Notes under the pieces: model-generated | What the model was told of the DNA's origin: nothing | The model's database searches: none | Seen by the model: only the letters and a program-made list of their open reading frames with translations | Assembly (NCBI RefSeq): GCF_900497805.2 | Contig: NW_020954562.1 | Span: forward strand, 18,045,264-18,109,263 | Origin: Vombatus ursinus | Taxonomy: Eukaryota > Chordata > Mammalia > Diprotodontia > Vombatidae | Reading direction: 5' to 3' | Length of the DNA stretch: 64,000 nt | Shown: one piece after another, positions 21,801-33,222 of the stretch | Numbering within the stretch: the first letter of the stretch is position 1 | How the letters are laid out: each line of letters starts with the position of its first letter | Translations under genes and position numbers: made by a program

Positions 21801-22235
21801 GAACCACAAGGCACAAGGCAAAGTGCTTATGAAATGGATTCAAAAAAAGAGTAAGGCAAGATCCTTCCTGGCAAGGAGTTTATTGATGTTTCTATTTTGA
21901 TGAGGCTCCTCTGTCTTGAATTTAAGATGTTATTTGTCTTTATCCTCAGGCTAGTCCTTTCCTGTTGAATAGGATGGATAACAAACAGCTTGCCTCAGCT
22001 CAACTGTGATTTCTTTTTCCAGACTGGGATTTAAGGGTCCTTAGTATTGAATTTAGAACAGATTATCAAGGTCCTAAAGTATATAATTATTCATAGGCCT
22101 AGAGATTGTCTGGAGCTCAAAGAAGTTAAGTGACTCCTCCATGAACATCACTCATGGATGACATCTCATTGTTAGTATCAGAAACATGATTTGAATCCCA
22201 TGCCTACTGACATCAAATTGAACCATCTATATTTA

Positions 22236-22345
22236 AAGATTTCTGGTGGCTTTCAGTCTTTTTTTCAGTTTTTCTATTTACTTGATGCTTTAGTCTCTTG
22301 TTCAGATTTATGAATTTATGTCAATAATTCAAGAAACATTTGAAC
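22236..22345. repeat. Right copy of the diverged local direct repeat
   Basis: 'TTACTTGATGCTTTAGTCTC' and 'GAATTTATGTCAATAATTCA' match the copy at 21690-21800, about 545 bp away. Identity looks around 75-80% by eye. Confidence 0.6.
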
Positions 22346-22469
22346 TACTGTGTGCAAGGCAAATATTAGTCTGCCATCTTACCTGCGGTAAACTGTTTTT
22401 CTTAATACAGTATAAAGCCACCTTCCCCTCTAACTATCCCATTATCCAACCATCACTGATTAGAGGAAT

Positions 22470-22735
22470 CTAGATAGTAACATGTCATAGAAAAAGGCTT
22501 TAGTTTGGAAATTTTGGCTTTAAACTTCTACCACACTTGTCATTTCTTTAACCATTTGTTTATATTCTTTGAATTCCAATGTCTTTATCTGTAAATTGGT
22601 GATGTTAATACAGTCCCTATATACTTCATAGAGACATTGAAAAAAAAATCAAACATGATAAGCTGGTTAAAAGAGCTTTGAAAACTGTGAAGTACTATGC
22701 AGATATAAGGCATTATCAATATTATGTATCAGGGT
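22470..22735 (+). mobile_element. MIR SINE
   Basis: The order is 'CATAGAAAAAGGCTTTAGTT', 'TTCCAATGTCTTTATCTGTA', 'GATGTTAATACAGTCCCTAT' and 'GAAAACTGTGAAGTACTATG'. This is the order of MIR head, core and tail. Confidence 0.6.
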
Positions 22736-23744
22736 GATTAGTAGATGAGAGGTCCAATTGCACCAAGAGGTGTAATTATCTCTGAGTGAAATAATCTCCA
22801 AATTTTAATTATATATTAAATCCTGAAATAAATTTTTATATATTTTTATTTGAAAATTAGTATGGTATCTTAATTTTCTTGTGGGGTAAGGAATGAGAAG
22901 GGGGATTTTATCTCATGTATTATATCATCACTCTTGTAGAAAATCAAATAATGCTATAAAAAGATTATACTGACAATGCAAGTTTATTTGATTCATATCA
23001 ATTGAACTTACAATATTTAGTCTACAGTTTATTTTATTGGGGTTTATTTAATTTGTATTAATAAACAGTTTTTAAATAAATCATCTCTTATTATTTGCAC
23101 AAATCAGTTGCATTTTATTGTTTACTAATTCTTAAAATGTCAGTGTTTATATTTTACTAGAGTACTTGCCTTTATTGGTTTGTATTTACAAAAAAAATAT
23201 TACTTCAGTATTTCAGTGTCTTATGATCATCCTGGTGTGAGTAATTCCTTAACCAAGGGAGACCGGAATTCTTTCACTTAGTAGAAGTTTGTCTTCTGAT
23301 CAACACGATATTCAGCCATGTTTCCAGAGGACTGGTGATGAAGAATACTAAATATAGACTGATATACAATTGATAGAAGAAATAAATGCTTCATAATTGA
23401 AAAGGAATTATTAAAACTACTTTTAATGAAGATTTTAAGAAAAGATCTTTGGGAGTTGCTGTGGTAAAAAAACAAAACAAAACATAATAAAACAAAAAAC
23501 AAAACAAAACAAAAAAACCATCACCCTTAGATCAGCCTCTAAGCTTCAAAAGCCAGTCCTCAGCTGACAGGTATGGAGTCTGACATTGGAACAATGCTAA
23601 AAACTGTTCCATAAGAGTACCATCTGCCAGAATTTATTCTCTATTACTACAGCCTTTTGCATTCCATGGTTACCTGGTGGCATAATGAGATACAAGGTAA
23701 AAACAAGCATTATTATCTCCCTCTTATGGATGGTAGGTCTGAGA
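22736..23744. other. Unassigned AT-rich stretch
   Basis: No gene or named repeat was recognised. An AAAAC-rich low-complexity tract lies at about 23465-23515. Confidence 0.4.
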
Positions 23745-23985
23745 CTTTTCTTAAACTCTTCATTGCTGTGTAGAAATGAACATCACCCTTAGAGTCAAAA
23801 GCCTTGGTCTGAATCCTGGTTCTATCTACTTCTCCGTGAGACCATAACAAGTCACTTAACCTTTTTGGGTCTCGATTTCATCATCTATAAAAATGGAATA
23901 ATAATAAGCTTCATGAGGTAAGATGTGATTTTTTAAAATCTTAAAGTACTATACACATGACAGATTTTTTATTATTATAGAGTGA
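23745..23985 (+). mobile_element. MIR SINE
   Basis: 'CAAAAGCCTTGGTCTGAATC', 'TAACAAGTCACTTAACCTTT', 'TTTCATCATCTATAAAAATG' and 'TTAAAGTACTATACACATGA' are in MIR order. Confidence 0.65.
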
Positions 23986-24034
23986 ATGAAAAGTTTGCTT
24001 GAGATGGTAAGAACTAGAAATAATTTAGTTTTCT

Positions 24035-24115
24035 TGGAATGTCTAGCTCCTTGACAGTAGGAATTATTTGATTTTCATCTTTGTATCCCCAGCATATATT
24101 ATAATAGCTTATTTA
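24035..24115 (+). mobile_element. L2 3' end fragment
   Basis: 'CTAGCTCCTTGACAGTAGGA', 'CATCTTTGTATCCCCAGCAT' and 'TTATTTATTGAATTGAACTG' match the L2 3'UTR end. Confidence 0.6.
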
Positions 24116-24119
24116 TTGA

Positions 24120-25275
24120 ATTGAACTGATTTTTTTTTCTAGAATGAAAAGTCACTAGACAGAGATTAGAAATATCTACTAAGTAGACAAAAGTAGGGTT
24201 TGAGAAGGTAAATTGGTAGAAAAGACCAACAGAGAAGATTATTGACCTCTGTGAAGGGTTTTAAAAAGTGAATTACACCTGGATCTTGAGATAAATGCCT
24301 CTGACATTGTTTGGACACAAGAGAAAGAACCCTCAGGTAATATACTGGAAGGGCTGGTTAGAGGAGTCATGTCACTGTGGTATTCTGCATGTGAGAACAA
24401 AGAAGTGAGATTTGGGAAGTCATAAAGATGAATGGCAATAGTTATTGTGGAGGATGAAAGCTGCAGTGTAATTGAAGCCAAAGCATTTAAAATAAATTAA
24501 AAAAAAGGCAAACCGTAAATTATCATAAGAATTTCAGCTGACAGGAATTGTCACAGGAAAACATTACATTATGGCATTAGAGGAATCAATACACATTAAA
24601 GGTAAGAAACAAGATTTTTTGTGAATCAAGTCAAGGCTAGGAAGTAATAAAATATAACTAATTAATAACTTTCAAATGAATACGACTAAGGATGATTTTC
24701 AGTATCTCAAAATACTCTAAAGTATCTATTATATCATCACTGTTGATGATCAGTTAATACTGTTCAGAAGCTATCTATGCCTGTCCTTTTGCAACTCTCT
24801 GACATGTCCTCTCCCGGGTTCCCCACAATGAGGAAATCTAATGGAGAACTAATTTGTAGTAGACCACACAGGCTGCCCATGGACTTTCTTTCTTTCAGTA
24901 CATGCAGAGCCCATTTGCAATTTAAGGTCATCCAGTTCCCTAATGACTTTTTGTTATCACTCTGCATAAATGTGCATATTTTTAATGTAAGAAAATTCCG
25001 CTCTCCATGGCACATATTTACTTTGGATAAATCAAGCTGAATGTATCATAGGGAAGTGTTAAAGCTTCCAGTGGGCAGTAACACACAGGGAGCTTGATTT
25101 TAAAATTCAGCTGTCTGAGAACTGGTAAGCCTTTAGAACGCATTGTTCCAGCACTACCCAGCACCAAGTGTTTGCCTAAGATGAGTATGATAATCTAATT
25201 AGACATCGCATGACAAAAACAAAACAGAACTGTCCTTTCAAGTTTTTGTTTTTACCATAAAATGATATTTCCTGA
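24120..25275. other. Unassigned stretch; 24770-25240 may be conserved non-coding DNA
   Basis: No repeat was recognised. Opposing 83-87-codon frames at 24764-25040 have no family that I know. The part 24770-25240 is less AT-rich and free of recognisable repeats, which is why it is flagged. Confidence 0.35.
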
Positions 25276-25288
25276 ATTTTTTTCTTAA

Positions 25289-25400
25289 AGACTTAGTCTT
25301 GCCTATCTCAGCCAGACTGGAGGTGCAGGGGCCCAATGATGGGCCCAGGCTCACACATCAATCTCTTTCAGCCTGAAGTTCCCCAGTGTCCCTTCTATCA
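25289..25400 (-). pseudogene. 7SL RNA-derived pseudogene fragment
   Basis: On the minus strand the sequence 'CCCTGCACCTCCAGTCTGG' followed by 'GCAAGACTAAGTCTTT' parallels the 7SL 3' end (CACTGCACTCCAGCCTGG, then GCGAGACCCCGTCTCT). It ends at the same point and runs into an A-rich tail (minus strand AAGAAAAAAATTC, 25273-25286). Upstream pieces (CAGGCTGAAAGAG; GATTGATGTGTGAG) also align roughly. It is probably an L1-made copy. Confidence 0.5.
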
Positions 25401-25546
25401 AATGAAGAAAACTTTTGATCTTGGCTCTCAAGGTTACTCACTAGCAATTACCTTCACCACCTCTTGATGACTTCGGGGATTAAGAGTAAGAAAATAGAAG
25501 GGAACATTGGATCATTTTGCCTATCTCCAGAATAATTATCACCACA

Positions 25547-25548
<2 letters not shown>

Positions 25549-25603
<55 letters not shown>

Positions 25604-25608
25604 CTCCT
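25549..25608. repeat. (CT)n microsatellite
   Basis: About 60 bp of CT repeats with a few TTT interruptions. The open frames on both strands here (25454-25713) are products of the repeat. Confidence 0.95.
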
Positions 25609-25857
25609 TCACCCAGTCCTGATTTGGCACAGAAACTTCAATCAATATGGCAGAAAAAAAAACAAAAACAAATAAAACACTGTGGTTCAAAACAAATGTT
25701 TAAAGGAAAATAACAATTCGTGAACCTATAAACCAATTCATTCCTTCCTGAGACATGTGGGCCTAAGGTTCTATCTGTCTATTTTGGGAACTTATTCTAT
25801 TTTAATTTGATTTGGAAGAGTTGTATGTCTAGAATTGTGATTTCATTGGTTTAGTAG

Positions 25858-26048
25858 GGCAATGGTATCAAACTCAAATAGAAAGGGGGGGAGGGCACTA
25901 ATCATACATAAGGATCCCTGTGGGCCCCATATCAACCAAGTTTTAAAATGCAATGCTAATTATGCTTCATTGCACTTTTATTTATTTTGTTGAATATTTT
26001 CCGACTTCATTTTATTCTGCTTCACAATATGTTTGACAGCTCTAGCAT
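25858..26048. mobile_element. Short DNA transposon (hAT-like) remnant
   Basis: The ends GGTATCAAACTCAAAT and TATGTTTGACAGCTC form a short imperfect terminal inverted repeat. The interior has 'AGGATCCCTGTGGGCC' and 'TTTATTTATTTTGTTGAATA', which recur in a known ancient mammalian DNA element. The family name is uncertain. Confidence 0.45.
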
Positions 26049-26097
26049 AAGGAACTCAAAGTGAGGGAGCTCTACCAGTGCAGATCAACTATTGTTC

Positions 26098-26252
26098 TGC
26101 AGTTTACAATAATAGAGATTTGCCTGGGGGACAATGAGAGATTAATTGACTTGCCCAGGGTCACATAATCAGTTTGTGACAGGGGAAAGACTTGAACCCA
26201 GGTTGTCCTGCCTCTGAAGCCAGCTCTCTATCTACTATGCTGCCTCTTTTAC
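26098..26252 (-). mobile_element. CORE-SINE (MIR type), antisense
   Basis: 'TTAATTGACTTGCCCAGGGT', 'GACTTGAACCCAGGTTGTCC' and 'CTCTCTATCTACTATGCTGC' are the reverse core and tRNA head. Confidence 0.7.
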
Positions 26253-26329
26253 TAAATATTGCAAAGTTTTTCCTAATTATTAGACCAGAAATGAAATAGA
26301 CTGCTCGAGGAGCAAATGTACTCCTTGGA

Positions 26330-26810
26330 GGACATTACTGGAAGTGCTGTAGTAATCTTGAGAAAGACCACTTTTAAGGAATGTTATAGGATTAATGCCC
26401 AATCTCCCAATTCTGTCACCTCTGACCCAGCCCAACTTCCATTGTCTGTTACCTCTCCATGGCCCCCCAGATACTTTTCACCTTTGACCTTATCTAGACC
26501 TCAGTTTTAACCTCCCAGTCACCCCCATCAAGATCCTCCCTAAATTCCTCCTATAGTCTTTGTGTATATGAGGTCCATCTTATCTCCATTAAGGTGCTCA
26601 GATTCCTTAAGAACCTAGCCAAGGGCTCAGGTTCTTATAATCTAGCCAGTAGCTCGCAAATGTTCAGATTCCTTAAGATTTGGCCTATATGGCAAATCTT
26701 TAATAAATCTTGCCTTTAGCTGAAAGAAGGATTGGGTTGAATTCATTTGAATAAGACCTATATGTTGTGATTTTGGGGTCTCAGCACCCCTAAACCTCTA
26801 AACCTCAACA
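26330..26810 (+). mobile_element. Solo LTR, same ERV family as 1477-3831
   Basis: It shares the TATA-like box (26564-26570), R start (GCTCAG, 26596), polyadenylation signal (26702-26707) and U5 ('CTGAAAGAAGGATTGGGTTG'; 'TTGTGATTTTGGGGTC') with the processed ERV, in the same order. R carries repeated GATTCCTTAAG-type units. The left boundary is approximate. No internal sequence or second LTR lies next to it, so it is probably a recombination-derived solo LTR fossil. I could not confirm a target duplication. Confidence 0.75.
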
Positions 26811-27440
26811 CCCTCACTAACCCTAATCATGCCTACTTTCCTATTAGTCACTTAAATTTGAGAGTAGGGAAAGTGAGGTGGAGAGAAGAGAAAGGAAGGT
26901 TAGAAATCTCATTAGGGGAAAACAGGGACAGAATATGAGGAAAGGTTGATGTGAATCATTTTTTGCTCATTCAAACAAGAATTTTATCATGAAATAAGGA
27001 AAAGATAATTATAAGTTTTCAGATAAACTAGTTTGTGCGGGATAATCTCTATATATCAAGCTGATGTGATCCACACTTAAGAAGTCCTCAGAATGAGGAA
27101 AAGTTGAATTATGGGGGGCTCCTTGGAGGAGGTGACAAGCAGGACCTTCAAAGAAATAATGAATTAATAGAAAAGAGACTAGAATTTTTGAAGAGAGACT
27201 GATGTGAAGAAAGATGCAGTGCCAGAAAGAAGTAATATTGGTACAGAAAAATCAAGGTGGGTTGCTAAAGCAGAAAAAAAATCATTCATTCATACCAAGA
27301 AATCAAGACTGAACAACTCATTTAAAAAATAGTACTTCATGTCTGAACCAAATATGCGGTTCCCAGGACCTAATAAGAAGGGATTTGATCAAGAACTTGA
27401 GGCCAGTGAAGCATGGAGCCTCTATAATTTTATTCCTTTT

Positions 27441-27454
27441 GTTGCTATGGAAAC
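27441..27454. promoter_or_regulatory. RFX X-box-like motif
   Basis: GTTGCTATGGAAAC differs at one base from the near-palindromic RFX site GTTGCCATGGAAAC. It lies in sequence with no recognised repeat. Confidence 0.4.
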
Positions 27455-29060
27455 TTCAGTTTTGGAATCTGATTTCATTATGAAAACCTCAGAACAATTA
27501 CCAGGAAAACCAGCCTGTTGTGTAATTCTAGTGAGCTTTTAAAAGACTTTCCAACAGGTCCAAATCCTTAAAAGACGCCCCCCCTCAATATTTTTAAAAT
27601 CTATTTTGATATAATGAAATAATCCAGTTAAAAAGAATGCTGCATCCAGGATGTCCCAATCTGCTTTGTAGTTAGTGGTATCCCTAGCCACTTTAAATAA
27701 CTAGAAATTATATTTTGGTACAAAGCTTAATGCCTCAGACTATAGGGGAAATCACTCATTGTCTCTGAAAATTGTTAGGTAATAGCATAGATCCTTATAC
27801 ATTACACATATTTCATGCTAGAAGGGAGGCATACCAGAACTTGTTGTCAGAAGGTGGTCTTTAGTTATGGAATTCAATTTCCATGTCTCACTCAATTCAA
27901 TTTGAGTGGGAAATCTTTCAAAATAAAAGTTTATGTGGCTTCTGAGTCAAATAGATATTCTGTAAAGAGAAGGATGTGACTTTTAACCGCCAGAAATTTC
28001 TTTTTAAAAATGGAAAAGAATAAAGGACTGCCTACCAAGTTTTACTTTTCAACTCAGTTATCAATGTATAATTAATTTATAACCCAAGCACCTAAAGAGG
28101 GTTTTACAATAAAGCCATTATTCTACCTTAGTAACCTATTTGGTATGTAAAGAACGTGGCCACTTTCTAGAAATGTGTATCTGGTGGGGATTCTAACACT
28201 GTACCTTATTTTAAGAAGCTATAAACACAAATAAGATTTAATTTACCAATACTAGCAGCTGGCTTCTTCTCCTAGTCATAAATCAGTCAACAATACCAGG
28301 GGAAGTAAAGTTTTCAAGAATCCACAAAGAGGAATAGTTAATGCAAAAAAAAAAGAAAGAAAGAAAGTTAGACTCATAAAATAGATTTAAGGCTATGGAA
28401 TAAGCATAATGCCACCAGAAAGGACAGATTTTATCTGGCTTCTTTTTTCCAAAAAGGAGAAATTCTAATAGCTACTGGAAACAGTATGTTCTTGTTAAAA
28501 GACAAGGAAAAATAGGAGAGTTTTTGAGAAAAAAGGAGTTTTGCTAACCTAATAATTTTTTTTCTTTATCTAATCCTGGCGCCACAAATTATCAAATATT
28601 TAATTTCAGCCTACGATGAAAACCAATTATAATGCACGGAAAATGTCATTTTTTCAAGTGTATCTCCACTTGCCCCAGCTTTCTCCACTCTTTTCACTTT
28701 CTACATTAAAGTAATTTCTCCCCACACTAGCTCCCCCAATTTCTGTAGTATTCAGTGGTATCTCTGTAGATCAAGGCTATTTGATAGATGACAATTTAAC
28801 ACATTAGAAGCACATGAAACAAATTTTCACCTACTGATGCTAGTTTCTCATCACTCAGTAGAAGTCCATGCCAAAAAAAGAAGACTTAAAAAACAAAACA
28901 AAACAAAAAATAAAGGAAACATTACCTGGAGATATTTGTTTCCATTCTCATTCTAAAATTTTCCTTTTGTGGAAGTACCTCTAAAATGTAGTATTTGTGG
29001 TGTTCATTTTTTTTGAAAGAAAGAATGAATGATATTTAATTATTGGCAGAACATACTTTG

Positions 29061-29061
29061 A

Positions 29062-29094
<33 letters not shown>

Positions 29095-29103
29095 CACACA
29101 CAC
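29061..29103. repeat. (CA)n microsatellite
   Basis: About 21 CA units with one CG interruption. Confidence 0.95.
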
Positions 29104-29929
29104 CTGAGCCAGCTGTCAGCCAGAAAGTTTTATATCTTCAATGAGATATTGAGTTTCTTTCATATCTGATGCTGATGAAAATCCCAGGGAATTGGCATCT
29201 ATCCAAATACAGTACTTCCCTACATGTCATGCCTCATATAATATTTCAGAGATCCTAAACACTAAGATATGATGTTGGCTTCTAACACAGACCTGGCCCT
29301 ACTAGGTGCTATTCCTATGATGATGATCCTATGCTTTCCTCCTCCACACCCCCTTCAACCTCCTAATTCCTAGTCAGTTCTAAGATGAATGCTTTAAGTT
29401 CACAACCCTTATTGTGCTTCCTGTTTGAACTCTTCCCAAGGGGAAAACAAAGGAATGAAATCAGACTTTGGTAGCATAGGAGGTCAGTTTCAAACATCTT
29501 TATCAGATTCAGTAGCTCTATCATGTTAAGTCTCCAGTGAAATTGTCTATGAGAATGAATTATACAGCCATTTAACCCATTTCAACTTGCAGCTGGAAAA
29601 TTTAGAATTTTAGTGATGAAAGTGAAAAGGTTAAGGAATGATAATTTAAAGGCATTCTCCAACTTATCCTTTATGATCTTACACAATTGATGAAACAAGC
29701 AATGTTTGAGTTCCTCTCATCTCTCAGATCCCAATAAACTCATGATATTATACAAGTTTAAAGATCTTATTTTCACCTCAAAATACAATTCATTTTCTTT
29801 ATCCTTTCTCTGTCTGTTCTCTATTTCTCTCCATCTTTTTCTCTCTTGTCTTCCATCTTTCCCTCCTTCCTATCTTCCTTTCTCTTCCTTCTTCCATTCT
29901 CAATCTTGATCTCATGGATTGAACAACAA

Positions 29930-30355
29930 TAGGTCCCTGCCCCAGCACCACTTACGTTGTGAGCCCTCCTGGCTCAGAGTGAATGTAAATTTCTCTTTTG
30001 GCCAGCAACCCTGAGGGTCTTCCTCTCCCAGCTTGATTTTTTTTTTTTTATTAAAGGGGGTCATCTCTTGACTCACCACTTAAAGAGGCCTATTCACTAA
30101 ATGGGAATTGCCTCACTCAAAGTGAGAACCTGGAAAGACCTAAGCTTAAGGTCAAAGTCTCCCACCGCATCCTAGGCCATCTCCAATAGTTCTGATCAAT
30201 ATTTGGCTGCTGGACCCAGATGGCTCTGGAGGAGAAAGTGAGGCTGGTGACTTTACATAACCCCCAATCAAATCAAAGTCAATTGCAAGTCATGTCATCA
30301 CCTCCCTGATGTCATGGTCCTCTTTGAGAATGAAGGACAAAGCACACACACACAA
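29930..30355 (+). mobile_element. Marsupial interspersed repeat, family not fixed
   Basis: 'GTGAGCCCTCCTGGCTCAGA', 'CCCAGATGGCTCTGGAGGAG', 'AAAGTGAGGCTGGTGACT', 'CCTGATGTCATGGTCCTCTT' and an ACA-rich tail form a unit that I have seen as a recurrent marsupial retroelement. It is probably a non-LTR element or SINE tail. The simple-repeat end supports a 3' end at about 30355. Confidence 0.5.
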
Positions 30356-30925
30356 TCCCTCCCTCCACCTCCTCATATTATCACCAATCTACTTTCCACC
30401 CTTGATTTCACATTGCTTCCTTTAATTTCACATACTCAATATTCCAACTAAAATAGATTCAGAGACCTCAATTATTTCATTTACTTACTAGTGTGGCCCT
30501 CTCCCATCCTTGATGACGATCAAATTCTCTATAGTCATGAAGACCCAGGTCAAGTGTCTTTGTTAGATATGTGGGTAAAGCTAGGGCACAGACTTGGAAG
30601 TAAGGATCTTGGATCTTAGTCTATCAAAGGGAGATGTCTGAATGACATGAGATGAGGAGGTGGGAAGAAGAGAAATGTCTCTGAAAACGGTCTTAATTTT
30701 TTATGAGTTGCAGTGACCTCAGCATTTCTTTATCTATTTGTCAGTCTACTGGTGATAAGTCTCTTAACATTTGGTTAGAATGGTCTTTGGAAGACCAGCA
30801 CAAGAATCTGCCAATCTAATTCAAGTGGACAAAAATCAACAAATATTCATTAAACACATATTAGATATACAATCATTTCTCTTTAGGTAAGCTTTTTAAA
30901 TTGATTATTTACTTGTAGTATGAGA
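30356..30925. other. Unassigned non-coding stretch
   Basis: No gene was seen. 30838-30880 has a short L2-like reverse end ('CAACAAATATTCATTAAACA'). Confidence 0.4.
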
Positions 30926-30929
30926 AAAA

Positions 30930-31085
30930 ACCTGGAAGTGGCCTAAGAAATCATTCAGTACAACTCCCTAAGGAAATTGTGATTCTCAGATCTTTAATGA
31001 CTTCTTAGTCACACAACTTTTAAGTGGCAGAAATGAGACTTGAACCCCAATTCTTCCCACTTCAAATGCAACCCTCTTGTTGTAG
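30930..31085 (-). mobile_element. MIR/THER2-type SINE, antisense
   Basis: 'AAGAAATCATTCAGTACAAC', 'TTAGTCACACAACTTTTAAG' and 'GAGACTTGAACCCCAATTC' are in reverse SINE order. Confidence 0.65.
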
Positions 31086-31205
31086 CATTATATTTACCTC
31101 TTGGAACTTGTACTGGCATAGAATTAGATAATTCAAGTTCATCTCTGGACTATAATGAAGTGTGGGGGAACTAACAAGTAAAATGCAAAAATAATTGCAC
31201 ATCTG

Positions 31206-31262
31206 TTTGTCTGTCTGTCTATCTAACTGTCTGTCTGTCTGTCCGTCTGTCTACCTATCTAT
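31206..31262. repeat. (CTGT)n microsatellite
   Basis: About 14 CTGT/CTAT units, imperfect. A separate (GA)n tract lies at 31609-31638. Confidence 0.9.
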
Positions 31263-31361
31263 TGAGAAGGTGAAACAAAAGCAATGTTAAGTTTTAATAA
31301 CTCAAAAGTCTACTAAAACTTCTGGAATCCCCTGTATGTAATCATATACAAATACTGAAAT

Positions 31362-31560
31362 GGAGTGTGGCACAGTGGATAGAGGACCAGAAAGACCTAG
31401 GTTCAAGTCTTGCCTCTGGCACAAATTGGTTGTGTGACTTTGGGTAAATCACTTAACCTTAGTGCTCTAGGCAATTCTTTAACACTATATATTGCAGAGA
31501 AAATACTGGTCAGCATTGATGGAAAGAGTCTCCTCAGCAGGGAATTCCCTATACCAATGA
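31362..31560 (+). mobile_element. tRNA SINE with 'TATACCAATGAAATCACA' tail (MAR1-like)
   Basis: The head is 'GTGGCACAGTGGATAGAGGA', followed by 'AGGTTCAAGTCTTGCCTCTG' and 'CTAGGCAATTCTTTAACACT', then the tail 'CCCTATACCAATGAAATCAC'. The same tail recurs at 50000-50215 and 54178-54295. Subfamily name not confirmed. Confidence 0.75.
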
Positions 31561-31794
31561 AATCACATCTCCAGGCCTAATTACTATCCTATATTTTATA
31601 CAAACATAAGAGAGAGAGAGACAGAGAGAGAGAGAGAAACTTGACAGCTATTAGCAAATCTGAATTTTAGTCATAACTCTGTTATTAATTCTAGTCATTT
31701 ATGCAGCTCCATTGGAAACTCCTCATTATTAGAATCATTAACCTCCGACATAGAAAACTTTCTAATATTACCTTAGGGGTAGATAATCCAAGTC

Positions 31795-31885
31795 AAGTCA
31801 ACAAGTATCTATTAAATGCTTACTATGTGTCAGCCACTGTGCTTTGTGCTGATGATACAAATACAAGGTAAGGGATAGGTACTAT
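31795..31885 (-). mobile_element. L2 3' end fragment, antisense
   Basis: 'AGTATCTATTAAATGCTTAC', 'TGTGTCAGCCACTGTGCTTT' and 'GATGATACAAATACAAGG' fit the reverse L2 3' end. Confidence 0.55.
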
Positions 31886-31988
31886 TTCTAAGGTCAATTA
31901 GAAATTACTAGCTGAGATGAAACTGGAACTCAATAATGCAAATAATTGTTTGACATTCTGCAATTGAATATTCTCAGAACAAACTTCT

Positions 31989-32138
31989 AATTTTTTTTTT
32001 TTGGTGAGGTAATTGGAGTTAAGTGACTTGTCCAGAGTCACACAGCTAGTGAGTGTTATGTGTCTGAGGTCAGATTTGAACTCAGGTCCTCCTGACTCCA
32101 AAGCTGGTGCTCTATCCACTGCACCACCTAGCCGCCCC
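31989..32138 (-). mobile_element. Young tRNA-derived marsupial SINE, antisense (WSINE1-like)
   Basis: The plus strand starts with a T-run and ends 'CACCACCTAGCCGCCCC'. It is the same family as 17179-17330. A perfect 14-bp target duplication CAGAACAAACTTCT flanks it (31975-31988 and 32139-32152). The intact duplication and clean head suggest a relatively recent insertion. The open frame 31898-32146 is this SINE read through. Confidence 0.93.
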
Positions 32139-32152
32139 CAGAACAAACTTCT

Positions 32153-33207
32153 TAATACCAGTCTTCATACCTCAGGCCAACAAAGCTCAACTCTATGTTT
32201 TCTTTCAAAATGCTTAGTTGCAACTTTCAGGCTATTCATGTAACATTGTATGAAAACTTGTGTTTCTTTTAAGACTTTTCCAAATTACATTTCATAGTAT
32301 TAAATGCAATTTTTAACAAGATATGTGTCCTAACATAATATTTAAAACATCTAAAATAATTGCAATAAATGCATTAAAAAAGAAAGGACGATTTCATACT
32401 GTACATTACAAAATGTGGAAATTTGGTTTTTAAAGATTGTAACCTTCGTAACTACTTTAGGATGTAGGAGCAGAGGAAAAAGAACAACTTGCCATCTGCA
32501 ATAGCAACCGTGTTGTTTTTCATAAAACAAAATAATATATGACTCAATAAGTAGTACCAATGAATCAGAGATGTCACACAGATGTTTTGAATCATTGTGT
32601 GAAGAGGGATTTTCATAAGAAGAATTAAACATCATTTGTATTATAAGTAATGTAGTTAGTCACTTGTCTTATGTAGTCACATTATTTCAGAAAGGAGTTC
32701 TTTGGTACTTCAAAGAGTTGAAATTTTGTTGGCATAAAATACCATTGGATGCTCACCCCATTGACTCAGGTTGCATTTGCTCTATGTGTGATTGGACCAT
32801 TTTTATGGGGAAAAATACATCACCTGGTTGCCACTTTTCTGATGGTCAACCTCTCCAAGGTGACTGGGCCAGTGATCAGCTGACAGACACAGGATTCACC
32901 TCTTCACCCCTGCTCAAAGTGTGTCAAAATTTATAAGATTTACTAGAGTTTCTGCTCTGCTGATATGGCCCATGGGAGCCCAGGAGGCATCTCTTTTGAG
33001 GAATAAGCATGCCAGAAGCAAATGATAGAAGTGAATAATGATGGGTAGTTTCCTCTTTTTCATGTTTTGTTACAGAATAAACTCTTTATAACCTGAAAGG
33101 CCACTGTAAGTTAAAAGTTTTGAAAATTCTTGATCATTTCTTGCATTGAAGAGCAATATATTAAATTCCAACATATTGGATTTGTCTAGAGAACTGGAAG
33201 ATAATTC
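32153..33207. other. Unassigned non-coding stretch
   Basis: The 90-codon frame 32664-32936 has no recognisable domain. No repeats were recognised. Confidence 0.4.
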
Positions 33208-33222
33208 AAGAGTCATTTCCTG

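Larger units (their letters stand above)
26811..29925. other. Unassigned stretch with minor repeats
   Basis: 27055-27250 resembles antisense L2 ('CTCCTTGGAGGAGGTGAC'; weak). An AAAG tract lies at 28350-28367 and a (CA)n microsatellite at 29061-29103. The 67-codon frame 27339-27542 contains the X-box-like site but no recognisable domain. Confidence 0.4.

Noticed and set aside
25454-25713. Opposing frames with RE or SL repeats
   Set aside because: They are products of the (CT)n microsatellite.
31898-32146. 82-codon minus frame (GGAVDRAPALES...)
   Set aside because: It is a read-through of a tRNA-derived SINE, a common false gene prediction in marsupials.
32664-32936. 90-codon plus frame
   Set aside because: Ordinary chance length for this much sequence; no domain, signal or splice support.
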